Source: Elymus sibiricus (Eukaryota > Streptophyta > Magnoliopsida > Poales > Poaceae). Taken from it: DNA of 64,000 nucleotides. Each line of letters opens with the position of its first letter. Positions within the stretch are counted from its first letter, which is position 1. A program made the position numbers and the translations under genes. The stretch lies in the NCBI GenBank assembly GCA_039707655.1, contig CM077675.1, positions 418,127,162-418,191,161 on the forward strand, read 5' to 3'. The notes below the pieces were generated by a model that had not been told where the DNA came from, ran no database searches, and saw only the letters and a list, made by a program, of their open reading frames with translations. Positions 34,800 through 46,213 of the stretch are shown here, one piece after another.

Positions 34800-35990
34800 G
34801 TCCGCTCTTCTCTCACAATACTTAAAAGACATGCTTAAAGTGTCATATTTTCATGAACACTTCAAAGGTCCAATACTAGCTCAATTAGCGGGAGATGTGA
34901 AAATTTTGTTTTTTTTTTGCAAGAAATCATATGTATCTTTCTGAATCAAGCTTAAGATTCTTCTCTCGCACCTAAAAAAGATGCTCAAAATGTCTTAATT
35001 TTATCAAGAACTCGAAGGACCGAGTCTACTTCCATTAGGAGGAGTTGTGTGATTTTTTTGCTAGGAATCATTTGTACCTTCCTCAATCATACTTGAGATA
35101 TGTGTGTACTTTATTCAGAATTTTATTCCTAACTAATTCAACAACACAATCTCTTGACTAGTCTACTGAGTATCACTGTTCATAGATGATATCTAACCGT
35201 CGTTTTCCTTAACTCTCAAAAACATGCAATCCGATGGCGATGACATGTCAATCACCATAGCTCCTCTCGATGGAAAGTAATTCATACTGTCAACCAGGGT
35301 ATTGCCTTGAAAACACCATCAAATTTTTCAACCGCAAAAAAAACACCACCAACTTTTCTTGAAACATGACAATTCTAGTTTCTGTTATTCATATGCTCAT
35401 ATGCAAGTTAATTTGTCACATATGTTTGTCTAGAATTTTTTTATGACACATGATTGAGTTCAATTATTACAATATATACTGCATAGAAAATTAGGGGCAT
35501 TTCGTGGATGGAGGTAAGACACAACATCTTGAGATTGACGAATTCATCCCATGCGCCTCGTAGTTGAGGGAAACATCTCACCGAAAGACATCGTTGAAAA
35601 CCCTGAAATAAAGCATGAAAATTCGAGCACTATTGCCCAGTTTGTGCGCCGGCTCCGTTGCAAAGAACCTAACCATCCGAGCTCTCGGTCCACAATTTTA
35701 AAAGGTACTTAAGATATTATATTTTATCAAAGACTTTGACGTACCAAGCCTAGTTCAATAGGCAGGGGTTGTGAAACTCATTTTTTCATCCCGAATAATG
35801 ACATATGTCAAATTTATACGGTTCCCAACTAATTCGGCAGTACAACCCCTTGACAAGTCTACCGAATATCACTATTGACAGATGATATCTAGCCGTCCTT
35901 TTCTTTAAAGCCAAAAACATGCAATCTGATGGTGACGGCTTGTCAATCACCATAAGCTCCTCCCCACGGAAAGTAATTCACTATGAAGCA
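34800..35990 (+). repeat. Degenerate direct repeats in intergenic DNA
   Basis: 35130-35290 and 35830-35985 match in order: 'cctaactaattc', 'acaacaca.ctcttgac.agtctac.ga.tatcact', 'agatgatatctar ccgtc.ttttc', 'aaaaacatgcaat.tgatgg.gac', 'tgtcaatcaccata.gctcct'. A second element, 'gacc.a.tctac.tc.attag.ggagttgtga', recurs near 34866, 35016 and 35743. The structure suggests an old local duplication of about 700 bases. Confidence 0.55.
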
Positions 35991-36510
35991 GGAATCTCCA
36001 CCATCCCATCTTGAACTATTATAATTCCAGTTTTGTTACTCATATATGCTGCTTTGTTTTATGTCTCTTCGCCACTTGTGGTCGGAGGTCGTACAAGGCG
36101 AGTGATGCGTCGCTCTAGTCGTGGTTTGTAGTCATGATATGGTTGTTTTCATGCTTTATATGCTGCTCTGCGTTGCATCTGTCATATTGGCACTTTCTAT
36201 ATGAATCTGATACGCCTTTCCATGGTGTATCCTCAAAAAAAAAAAAAAATGCTGCCGTGTTTAGAAGATATCTTTGTCTCATGTCGAGGTCAAATTTGCC
36301 CCATAAATTTGTGTAGAAATTGCTGTGGCACATGATTGAGTTTATATCTTTTAAATTTGTACATGGAGGTTAAAATGTAAAAAACTCCACATGACGACGA
36401 TCAACACGGGACCTCAAAGTTACGATGGAAGGCGTTTAAAGGCGAAGCACACCGCGTGGCCTTCGTTCCCACGAATCCCACATCCATCGATGGATCGATC
36501 GATCCCCACT
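35991..36510. other. Region upstream of the DUF1336 gene
   Basis: No gene recognised. The 36235-36249 A run and short ORFs are uninformative. Confidence 0.35.
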
Positions 36511-36520
36511 GTTTTATAGG
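36511..36520 (+). promoter_or_regulatory. Probable TATA box of the DUF1336 gene
   Basis: TTTTATAGGC lies about 130 bases upstream of ATG 36643 in otherwise GC-rich sequence. This is a plausible distance for a 5' leader of about 100 bases. Confidence 0.45.
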
Positions 36521-36642
36521 CGCAGCTGCTGCCCTCCCAACCGATAGCCAAAGTCCAACGCCTCCCACGATTCGCGCAAAGGCACCCAGGGCCGGAAGGA
36601 CCACCCCCCGACCCGCTCCCACCCCACACCCGGCCGGCGGCC

Positions 36643-37763
36643 ATGCCCCCGACGACGCCCCAGCGCCGGAAGCAGGACGGCGGCGGCGGCGGCGACAGCT
36701 GGCGCGAGGAGGCCGTGGCCGCCGGCTCGCTGCGGCAGGTGGACCTCGACAGGGGCACCAACGGCTGGGCCGCGCCGCCGGGGGACCTGTTCCAGCTGCG
36801 CGCGCGCGGCTACTTCTCCGGCGGGGGCGGGAAGCGCGGCAAGGCGGCCGCGTCGGCGGACTGGCTCCTCCGCCCCGCCGGCGTCGACTGGCTCCGCTCC
36901 CACGCGCGCCTCGACCACCTGCTCGCCCGCGACGACGTCCCCGTCGCCGCCGCCTTCCGCCGCGCGCGCCTCCGCAAGGACCCCAACGCCCACTTCCTCC
37001 TCGCCGTCAATCTCCAGGTCCGCCGCCCTCCTTCCCCACGGCCCGATCGATCGCATCTAGGCCTAGGAAGCCGGAGATGAAATAAAAAATCGTTTTTTTT
37101 TCTCGTCCTGTGTGATGACCGCTTGATTTTGAGACCCCGCGTTGCGTTCCTCTCCAGGTCCCCGGCCGGCCGGACGCCTACAGCTCGGTCTTCTACTTCG
37201 CGGCTGAGGCGCCCATCCCGCCGGACTCGCTGCTCGGGCGCTTCGTCTACGGCGACGACGCGTACCGCAACGCCCGCTTCAAGATCGTCAACCGCATCGT
37301 CAAGGGCCCCTGGCTCGTCCGCGCCACCGTCGGCAACTACGGGGCGTGCCTCCTCGGCCGCGCGCTCACGTGCCGCTACCACAAGGGCGACGACTACCTC
37401 GAGATCGACGTGGACATCGGCAGCTCGGCGATCGCCACCGCCATCCTGCATCTGGCGCTGGGCGCAGTCACTTCGGTGACCATCGACATGGGCTTCCTTG
37501 TCGAGTCCCAGTCCGAGGAGGAGCTGCCCGAAAAGCTCTTCGGCGCAGTGCGCATCGCGCAGATGGAGATGGGTTCGGCCAAATACGTGGAGACGGCCTC
37601 TGATGAGGCTGAGACCGCCGGCAAGGCGGCGCCGGGGTTCAGGGTTGGTTCGGCGAGGGTGGCCAACGATAGCCGCCACCAGGATCGCGCCAGCGGCAAG
37701 GCCAGCAGGTCGATGAGCTGCCAGGAACGCCTGGGCGGAGGTGAGGGCTCAAATTACTCCTGA
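36643..37763 (+). CDS. EDR2 C-terminal (DUF1336) domain protein
   Basis: Exon 1 is 36643-37017 (125 codons, phase 0) and exon 2 is 37158-37763 (201 codons plus TGA). The 140-base intron has gt...ag ends. The protein of 326 residues carries the DUF1336/EDR2_C signature across the splice: DPNAHFLLAVNLQ then VPGRPDAYSSVFYF. It continues FVYGDDAYRNARFKIVNRIV, GPWLVRATVGN, YLEIDVDIGSSAIATAILHL and LFGAVRIAQMEMGSAKYVE. The START and PH domains of full-length EDR2 are absent, as in the short DUF1336-only group of plants. Arabidopsis EDR2 restrains salicylate-dependent cell death; the role of short forms is unknown. An alternative donor at 37740 (GGAG|GTGAGG) could splice to 39150, ending the protein GGK. 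Confidence 0.85.
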
Positions 37764-39260
37764 CATCTTCTTCATAGCAGTGTTTGATATTTCAATGCGG
37801 CTAATTTGACCACTTTTATATGATGATCGGGCATGAACTCGATGCTACAAAACCTATATACGTATGATATAGTAGCTGACGAATTCGTTTGGTGTTAGCA
37901 TATACCACTGGATAATGATTCCATGATTCTGTCAGTAATGACTGATATTTAGCTCAGCTGGCCTTACAACAGCATGAGAGTGATGGCATTGGCAATGCCG
38001 TTTCAAGTTTTCAACGCTTTTTTCATTATCTTCAGAGTGATGCTTGATCTGTTGGCTGGGGATATTATATTTTTTCCAATGTTGATGTGTGCAAGTTTCT
38101 TTCGTGTTTATAATTAATTGATAGACTACTTGGACGGAAGGGAATATGTGGACTGTGCTCTAGGGATCTGATATTGTAGGCTAATTAGTACGGTCATTGA
38201 AACAATAATCAGGAGGCAATTCTAATTATTTAATGAGGTCCAAGATTGGGATATCGGGTGATGGTACTAACAGCTGACAAGATTGTGATATGGGGTGATG
38301 GTACTACTACTACTACTACTACTAACAGTTGCCAAGATTAATCTCGTGTATCTTAGCATGTGTGGTGAAGGAGGATTTTTTGGCTCTTTCCCTCACTTTC
38401 TTGTAGGATCTTAGGATCTTCATTGGTCTCAACTTCGATGATTTTATAGGTGCCCGGCACTGGCTTGCAGATGAGCGTGCCTCGTATATTACAGTTTTAC
38501 TCTACATTATAGTCACTTGTCTAGAAGGGACATTTTTGCGTGACACCAGAGTACTTCAGGAGATGTGTGCATTTACCACTTGATGCCTCTCATTGTTCCT
38601 GTGTGCCAATGTGATTTTGGTTAACCATTTACCTGTTCATCGTGTGTACTAGCTGTACCCATTTGTGGTTCAGTTTGGCCATGATCCGTGTCTTGGAAAA
38701 GCATATTGCATTTCCTCGGGAGCGCCCACTTCATTGCTCCTTTTCTTGCCCGTTTAGCTGTTTCGTTGTTTCGAGGGGGAGACACGGGCATGTGTGCACT
38801 CTACAGGGTTGTGATCAATACTTATGATCGCAGAAGCTATTTTCGGTGGGGCTGCCGATCAAACTTTTTGTCCATGATCTTCTGTCCTGTGCGTATTAGA
38901 GGTTGATTTAGGTGGCATTGCTTGCAGCGAATATAAATGGTGTTTTGTTTTGGCAAGCAACATCCATGTCCTTATCACTTGGCTGAACTATCATTAAGCA
39001 AATGCATACAATCCACTAAAATTATAACCTTGTTGTCTAAGATTTGAGATGGTGGCAATACCGGGTTTTGTTAGAGAAACTACATTGCTTTTCATTGAAG
39101 CTTGCTGGAGATGATGAAAGTGACATTACAGTTTCTACCCTTTTTTCAGGAAAATAGGCACGGATTAAGCGAGGATGATGTATAAACCATGAGCTGAAGA
39201 GATTGGCGCCGAGAGAGATTGTCGCCGAGAAGAGGAAGAAGGCTGGGATATATAGTATTA
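37764..39260 (+). other. Probable 3' intron/UTR region of the DUF1336 gene
   Basis: The strong donor at 37740 and the pyrimidine-rich acceptor ccttttttcag (ending 39149) could define a 1.4-kb intron in alternative or normal 3' processing. Sequence between is AT-rich and non-coding, with a short (TAC)n run near 38305-38326. No other gene was recognised. Confidence 0.35.
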
Positions 39261-39812
39261 TTTGTTTAAAGATAAGGGCAATTTAGTTAGGCCACAGAAT
39301 GCAACGCATGAATGCTCCCTTCATCATCATCATATCATAATGTGATCAGATCTGAGGCCTGGTCGATGGCAAATATTGGTAGATCAGTAGTGCTACTGCG
39401 TAAATGAGTCAGTCCAGTAACGAGATGAGATGCCTCGGCTTCGCTTGGCTTCTAACCTGAAAAATCTCACGTTTCTCTTCTCCATTTCCTCTGTTTCACG
39501 TGGTGATGTTGCTCTGATGGTCAGTGGTGGTGGTGTGGTCGTTTATCTTTCTTCGGCTTTCGGCTGGAGGCTTTGGAACGGAAGGAAGGTTGCGTTCGCG
39601 GGACAGGGAAGGCATATATCCTGGATTCCTGTCTGCGCAAAGGAAGAAGGCAGGGACTGGGAAGAATGTGACGCGTCCGTGGACCTTTGCGGCCACGGCG
39701 GGCGTATCGTCGGAATCATCTAAAGCGGGCGGCGGGCGCCGCGCAGTGGGGTTGGGGAAGAATCAAGAATCACTCCGGCACGGGGGCAGGGGAGTGCACG
39801 TTGCTGTCGGCG
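39261..39812. other. Intergenic DNA, nothing identified
   Basis: Short ORFs only; none shows a recognisable protein motif. Confidence 0.4.
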
Positions 39813-40391
39813 TAATGGGCATGTCCGACCCTTAAACCGGACACCGCATCCGTCCACGCAGCGACACGGACACGGATATGGAAGCCGACCATCCAATTTT
39901 ATGTCTCAAATGTCCCTGTATTAATAACTTTAAGAAAAACAACAACACCAACCTTCCGCCAAATAACAACGGTCAAGCTTTCCACCAAATAGTTGACCGA
40001 TGATATCAGGTTAGCTAAATCACAACATGAGGGTAGCCAAATCACAACATGTAGCAAATGCTAGCATCAAACTTTCCGCCAAGTCAGCCAGGCATTTAGC
40101 CAGCTTTCTGTCAAATGAAGTTGGCATGTAGCCAGCTTTCCGCCAAATCAAGTTGCAGTGCTATGCATCCTTGCGCCAACAGCTACATGCTGATAGCAGC
40201 GGCCAGCGGTTAATGGCTCTCCTTCCACCGAATAGTAGCACCCTTGCGTCATCCTGCACGGACAAAGAAATACACGGTGGCATTTGATTAAACACACGGA
40301 TGTTCGGACTCCCGTAAAACATGTCCGAACAAGTCGGTCCGGATGGTTGCAGGCTGTTTGAAGATCACCTTGAACTTGAAGATGCCCTAAT
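39813..40391. mobile_element. Tourist/Harbinger-like MITE (~571 bp)
   Basis: The body is 39817-40387, bounded by TAAT on both sides. The left terminus is GGGCATGTCCGA, and the inverted right terminus is GGGCATCTTCAA. This is the 'gggcatct.caa' end seen in many grass PIF/Harbinger MITEs. The interior has repeated 'cggacaccgcatccgtcc' and 'tcaaactttccgccaa.t.agccagc' type motifs and no ORF. Confidence 0.6.
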
Positions 40392-40798
40392 TGTTTTGCT
40401 ACGTGTGTACTCAAGGAGGCAGGGTAGGGAAGGGATGCTGCTAGTCCGTTCCGTTGGACAGACGCATCTGTGTTCCGTGAAGCCCTGACAGGCTGACGGT
40501 TATACGATCCGTAGATCTGGATCGGCAACGATGGTGTCCAACGCAAAAACGCCATGCGTACGTAAGCTCCACGGTCTCCGCGCCCATGTGGCGCAGCTCA
40601 CTCATGCGCCGACGGATGGGGCCTGGAGGAAGAAGTCCAGCAGGCTCGGCTCGGCTCGGCTCGGCACCGGTCGCCTCCAGCACAGAAGAAATTAGTACTC
40701 CAGTAGTTTACATAGTACAGCTGCGTCCATGTGGCCCAGCTCCTCACTCAAGTCCTGCGCCGACGGATTCAGCTTGCAGATGACCGTGTGCCGGCCGT
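40392..40798. other. Intergenic DNA, homologous at its end to 61605-61635
   Basis: No gene. 40770-40800 ('cagcttgcagatgaccgtgtgccggccgtcc') matches 61605-61655 and forms the left flank of the MITE at 40803. Confidence 0.5.
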
Positions 40799-41156
40799 CC
40801 GGGCAAAATTCACTGTTTTGACCCTTTTCGCTAACTTTAGCCCGATCTGACCCTGCTTATGAATTTTTTTCGGATCTGATCCTTTTTTCTACCGCCACCC
40901 GCTGTGGCCTCCTGTGGCGGTAGGCATACACACCCTACCGCCAGAGGCAGTGGCGGTAGGGATTGGGTCAACACAGGTGGCATCGGGTTAGCGGAGTCAA
41001 ATGGGAGTCAAACGAACCCTACCGCCACTGTCTCTGACGGTAGGGTGTGTATGCCTACCGCCACAGCAGGTGGCGATAGGAAAAATGGTCAGATCCGAAA
41101 AATTTTCACAAGCAGGGTCAAATCGGGCTAAAGTTAGCGAAAACGGTCAAAACCGG
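40799..41156. mobile_element. Foldback MITE with long near-perfect arms
   Basis: The body is about 40803-41152, with CCGG on each side. The arms (about 160 bases each) pair almost perfectly: 'tttcgctaactttagcccgat.tgaccctgctt', 'ttcggatctga', 'ctaccgccac', 'gtggcggtaggcatacacaccctaccg'. The centre is around 40970-40990. There is no ORF. The related unoccupied site at 61650-61680 ('gtcggtaaacttacgattggcc') lacks the insert and marks the insertion point within a few bases. A transcript would make a very stable hairpin. Confidence 0.8.
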
Positions 41157-41690
41157 TAAACCTGCGATCTGCCGCGCTCCGAGGGGACGGTGGACGGCCG
41201 CTTGACCAGGCTTCACGTGAGCTTCTTCCATTGGACTATAGTAATATATACTACTCCTACTTGCAACGGTGCGGTGACAGTGCGGGGATCGAGGCTTCGG
41301 CGAAGCCGACAGGTGGTGAGTCGTGCCGCAGGCGACGTCCGAGGTCGGCATGGCCGAGGACGTGCGTGCGCTGCGGTGCAGGGGACGGTGGGCCGGTGAG
41401 TTTTACTTGCGTCTAGGCGCGCGCGCGCGCGGTCGTCGGCGAGCACGCCGCGTGCGTCCTGGACGGCGCACGGCTGCCGAGCTTAGCTTTTGTTGCGTAT
41501 ATACTCTACCTATGCGGCAGCGGCGCGCGGGCGGATGTACACTCGGAGACGGAGGCTTGGGCATTGGTGGTAACACGTATTCGAGGTTCGAACCAGTCTT
41601 TGGAAGGAGGACGACACAATCCATTCTTTGGAACGTCCTCCACCCTGTTCATCACGCACATGACGATGCTACGTCGATGTCGGCCTAAAA
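41157..41690. other. GC-rich intergenic DNA
   Basis: Continues the duplicated flank ('ggtaaacctgcgatctgccgcgctccgaggg') for about 40 bases, then unrecognised. Contains (gc)n at 41418-41431. Confidence 0.4.
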
Positions 41691-41929
41691 AACAATCCTT
41701 GCGGACAACTGGGAAGTCACGGATCTCTGTTGAGAAGTGTTAGTGACGTCAATCCCGAGGTATCCACGACTAGGAGAAAAGGATGACACTCGATCGATCA
41801 CAACTATAGATGTCCGCCTGAGTCGATGAAATAACCACCGGCCTATCGAAGATACACCCCTGTCTTTCAGAGCAAAACACAAATGCCTAACCGATCTTCT
41901 TGCTAGATCGAACTAAAAACGCACTCCCA

Positions 41930-42245
41930 GAGCCAAGGAGATCTTATTGAGCATCGTCGTCACCATCACTAGAAGGGTCGAATTGGCGGATAGCCAAGAC
42001 CTACCCGTCCACCCGGTCTCGCCGTAGGGTACGATGATGCATGCACCAAGGAAGTAGAAAGAGATCTTATCGAGCGCCACGGACACAACCGCCACAAGGG
42101 ACGAATTGATGGACAACCGGTACCCTCATGTCCACCTGATCTCGCTGCTAGGAAGACATTGAAGATGAAGCCGAAGGAACCATTATTAAACATGCTCGCC
42201 ACCGTAACCGAAAGGTCCGAAGCAGCGGACAAGCGGAGACCTACC
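41930..42245. repeat. Three degenerate tandem repeats of ~120 bases
   Basis: Units start near 41936, 42059 and 42176. The shared order is 'gagatcttat.gagc.tcgtc', 'accgccac/ccatcac', 'aaggg.cgaatt.g.ggacaaccg', 'ccacc.g.tctcgc.g.agg'. No coding sequence is recognised, although the minus strand is open in places because of the repeats. Confidence 0.5.
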
Positions 42246-42359
42246 TGGATCGATTTGCATTCGAAAATATGTTTTTTTTAATAGAAGTAGCTAACGAGAG
42301 GCAAATGGTTCATGCTAGTTCGAGTTTCTTTTTTAAGGGAATCAGCTATGACAGCTGAT

Positions 42360-43530
42360 CATTGTGCATATACTGGAAAATAGGATTCCCTCGAGTAAAC
42401 TCAAAAAGGCCTTCCAAGAAGTTTTTCCCACAACTCAACCAAGTTAAGTTGTGGTCTATGTTGAAGAAGCTTGTTTGTCGTTCAGGTATGCTACTAGCCA
42501 ATCAAGCAAATCATGAATCGGCAAAAGAAGATGTGAGAAGACGACAAGAGTGGGAGCCCCGAGCACCCAAGGGTTTGGTGCTCCGAGCACGCCACCCGAC
42601 ACACCTAAGAAGCAGAAGCACCTCGATGCATTCTCGAGCACCGCTAAGCCTTCTAGCATGGCCGAGGCCTCCAAGCACAGTTGCGTCGGGGGCAGGCTTC
42701 CTTGTTGGGAAAATCAAACTCTCTGACGACACACTAAATTTGAGGCCAATGCATGACCAACTGGGCATTAAATGCGAGGTAGTCTGTCTACGATAGCTTG
42801 CTGCATAATGTATTTTACGCGGAATAATGATGATGCTTTCGCAGGACGGTATCATGACTCCACGTGCGATAATGGCGATAACATATCAGATTGACAAGAC
42901 TACTCAAGGACTACTTTCCGACTATGGCTCTAACGCCCTAACGGACACCGCGGTTTTCACCAACTACTACAAGCTGATGTGTGAGACCCAGGGAGAAAAC
43001 CACGACTAGGAGTATCCCTCGACCAAAATTGTTTAGAATCCAGGCAATCATTAGCTTGCCTCTCTTGATGAGTTTCGAGGCCGACACATGGGCGACGAAT
43101 ACCGAAGTATTCTTTGTATCTCATACGAGAGAGGCCATTATAGGACCCCCCAAAACTCTATATAAGGGGAGGACCATGGCCATTAGTGGAACAAATTCCA
43201 AGAACTTTAGATCGAACTCTCGGAGAACCATTTAGACAAGAGAGCTAGTTCAAGAAAAGAGAAAGAGGGAGAGTGGTGCTCAGGATAGCTAGATACACTC
43301 CCGAGCACAACTTAGGATATCACCGAGCATCCAACACAAGCTTGTAACTCATTATACTATTGCCTATCAAAGACACATAAAGCAGGAGGGTATTACACCT
43401 CCAGCTGGCCCGAACTTGGGTGACTGCTTGTGTCATTAGTTCTTTGGAAGCTTGAGAAACCTGTGAGTGTTTTAGCCCTAGCCGAACAACTAAAATGGGT
43501 TCTCCTTGATCCCTGATCTCGATGATCACA
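42360..43530 (+). mobile_element. Probable decayed LTR-retrotransposon remnant with LTR-like promoter region
   Basis: 42362-42796 and 42827-43009 are short plus-strand frames with no recognised domain. They are followed by sequence organised like an LTR U3-R-U5. A TATA box 'ctctatataagggg' lies near 43156, then a 'gaactctcggaga...' leader, and 'gggtattacacctccagctggcccgaacttgggtgactgc' typical of U5 regions. Neither LTR boundary nor a TSD was found, so family and limits are uncertain. Confidence 0.35.
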
Positions 43531-43532
43531 TG

Positions 43533-43755
43533 TAGGCTGTGTTTGGTTGAGCTGCAGATTCTAAAAAAGTTGCTGTGGAAAAGCTGTTGTGGAAAAGCTG
43601 GAAGCTAAAAAGTTGGGGTAATCCCAGATTTGAAATTTACACTAGGAAGAAGCTACAGATTCTCAAAATATGCTTTGAACATCTACCTCTTTAGTTAGCT
43701 TTTAGCTTTTCAAAGCAGAAGTTGGTAAAAAAAGCTCAACCAAACACAGTCGTAG
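43533..43755. mobile_element. Tourist-like MITE (217 bp)
   Basis: The body is 43536-43752 between TAG trinucleotides. Terminal inverted repeats are CTGTGTTTGGTTGAGCT and AGCTCAACCAAACACAG. Non-coding. The terminus and 3-bp flank fit the PIF/Harbinger MITE group. Confidence 0.75.
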
Positions 43756-44054
43756 ACATCTGGTGCACCAGCTGGTAGGGGGCCCCAGGCTCCAAGTTTT
43801 CTTTAGCTTCATCGACAATCAATATCTTCTCTGAACATGACGGAAGAACATTCTTTGGACGGCTCGAAGCACCCCTACGACTGATTAACGCCGCAACGTG
43901 ATTGGTGTTACTCATTTTGAGGATGTGACGTGACGGGTGGGAGCTGCCTCATGGCATGGCATATCGTGTGCACGCCGAGGCAGCATGATGGACTTGGTGT
44001 GCAAAATCACAAGATGCAGATGACGTTGGTTAGAGATGTCCTCCGAGGGCAAGC
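43756..44054. other. Probable decayed LINE sequence upstream of recognisable coding remnant
   Basis: No open frame is recognised, but the position and absence of other boundaries suggest continuation of the LINE at 44055. Confidence 0.3.
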
Positions 44055-46213
44055 CATAGTCTGATCTACCAATGGTGATCCCAACTCTGGCGGCTTTTCC
44101 TTGCAAGCATCAGTGCATCTTTCACAGTGGCAACACTTTCAAATTTTGGCTTGGCAGGTGGCTTGATCGGGAATGCATTGCGGATTTGACACCTATGATC
44201 ATGCCTTTCATCAAGCCGGTTGCCAAATCATGCGTGGTGGCTAACAACCTTGATCAGAACTCCTGGGCTGGCGACATAAGGGGAGCACCGTCAATCTAGC
44301 AATCATGGAGTACCTGGACGTATGCGACATGGTGTAGAAAACTTTCCTTCAAGATGAGCCTGATTCAGTACGTTGGAGGCTCAAGGTAAAAGGGGTCTTC
44401 CGACACGCTCCACCTACCAGGCTATGTTCCTCGATAGGGAATTCACTCCGTGGTGGCAGAGTTCTGGAGCTCATGGGTGCCCTTGGACATCAAGGTTTTC
44501 GTCTGGCTAACTCTCAAGGACACCTGGAGGGGCCGCTCCTTCCCGAAAAAAGTGGATCACCTCCCTGCCGCTCCCACGGGCGACACGGGAGGCCTCCCGC
44601 CGCCTCCGGCCCTCCTCTTCCTCCTCTCCCCTCGCCGCCGCCCAGTCGCGCCGGCGGGCGAAGCCTGCCTGGTGTGGGCGGCGGCAGGGTGGTTTCTCCC
44701 TCCCGTGCGGTGGAATTGACGTGGGACGATTTCTTCGAGCTGGGGCGCGGCACTATGCAGGGCGCAGCGGCGCCGGGCCGGCGGCAGTGCTGTCGCGGCA
44801 GCGCGTGGACGGCTGCATGAGGGTGGCGGCTGCACGACTCTGCTCCTAGTTGTCTGGTGGCGGGTTGTGCGGTGCGTCGGGTGTTGGCTGCGACGGAGAA
44901 CTGGCCTAGATCCGTTGTCTGATGGCACCTGGCGGCGCGGGCTGCGTACGGCACAGGCCGACGGCTGGTACTGTCCTCGGGGCGGTGGTGGCCGACGGTG
45001 ATGGTGTTCGGGGGCTGTGCTCGGGCCGTGGTGACGGCACAACAGCGATCCTCGAGGCTCCGACGGTTGCGTGCGTCACCTCGGCGAGGCACCGCGCAGT
45101 TTCAGTCAGTTATTGGGTCGGGATGGCGTGACTGCCGGTGAAAATCGCGTCGACTTCGGTCTTGACGGACGATAGCGGTGTCTTTGACGTCGTTTCCTTG
45201 TTGAGGCATCACCCTTGCGGGTAACGTCTTCTCCCTCGGGCTGCTCTGGGGGAAACCCTAGATCTGGGTCTTCCCGGATCGGACGATGACGGCATCTTCG
45301 ATGTTGTGCTACCTCCTGGGGGCATCATTTTGGAACAGGTGTTGACTGGAAGGGCCCAAAGGCAGAGCGGGGTTTCATCCTCCGCATCGATGACAGCGGA
45401 TCTCGGCGGCATGGTGCAGTGGAGTCTCGGCATCCGATGCGGGTTGATGGATTCGCGCAGGAGGACGGCGCTGTCTGGCGTCGTGGCGGCGGCGACGGTA
45501 GGCCTGGCAAGGTTGATGCGCCAGTTCCTGTTCTGAAGATGGATAGGTGGAAGACGGCGGCGGTAGCCTCTGAGAGTGCACCGGACCGGTGCGTGCCCTA
45601 GACCCGACACTATGGCTTGGTTGGGGCCTCCGACTTTAGATGTTAGGCTTTGGTGCGAAGTCTGTTTGGTATTTGGCTCGGATTTTCGGCACCCCCTCAT
45701 CAAATGGATAGGAGTAACGACATATGTTGTCGAGATGGTGGCTTCAGACTCACTAATGTATTACTTTATAAGGTCTTTATGAATAATTAATAAAATGGCT
45801 GCATGCATCGTCCAGATGCAGAGGCCGGGGGTCATCCTCCTTTTCTAAAAAAAACTCTCAAGGGCAGACTATGGATGAAAAATTGTCTAGCTCGGAGGTT
45901 ACTTCCCCATCCAGCCGTCTGCCCACTCTGCGATCAGGATCAGGAAGACACACAACATATGCTTGTCCGATGTTCATCTGCTAGGTCCGTTTGGTTTGAG
46001 GTGCTTCTCCGCAAGTCTTTGCACCAGTTCACCCCCATCGGCAACCATGCTCTGGAGGATTGGTGGCCGGCGTTCATTGCTCAGCTGCATCCGTCGGATC
46101 ATAAAGCTTGTAGCACGCTCAACATCGCTATCCTCAGGTTCATCTGGCTTGAGAGAAACGCCAGGGTTTTCGATTGGAAGTCATCCACGACAGCGTGGTC
46201 GCGACGGGCATAA
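44055..46213 (+). pseudogene. LINE ORF2 C-terminal remnant (zf-RVT region), split by another insertion
   Basis: Part 1 is 44055-44519 and part 2 is 45864-46213, separated by the element at 44520-45852. Part 1 reads FWLGRWLDRECIADLTP, contains stops and frameshifts, and ends SSWVPLDIKVFVWLTLK. Part 2 continues directly with GRLWMKNCLARRLLPHPAVC and PLCDQDQEDTQHMLVRCSSA, the Cys/His zf-RVT motif found at the C terminus of plant LINE ORF2. It then has ILRFIWLERNARVFD before TAA 46211-46213. The reverse transcriptase and endonuclease are missing. Joining across the insertion is exact in frame, so the reading frame was good at that point when the insertion occurred. Confidence 0.75.
44509..45863 (+). 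mobile_element. Non-autonomous LINE-like retroposon (1333 bp) with 11-bp TSD
   Basis: The body is 44520-45852, flanked by AACTCTCAAGG at 44509-44519 and 45853-45863. The 5' half is very GC-rich and ends in a gene-like region without a defensible ORF. The 3' end reads 'taataaaatggctgcatgcatcg...gatgcagaggccggggg...ttttctaaaaaaaa', a grass LINE tail ending in poly(A). TSD length and A-tail show target-primed reverse transcription. It encodes neither endonuclease nor RT, so it depended on an autonomous LINE. Confidence 0.82.

Noticed and set aside
36456..37085. Long overlapping ORFs on both strands over the DUF1336 exon 1
   Set aside because: Alternative-frame shadows of GC-rich coding sequence; Pro/Arg/Ala-only composition.
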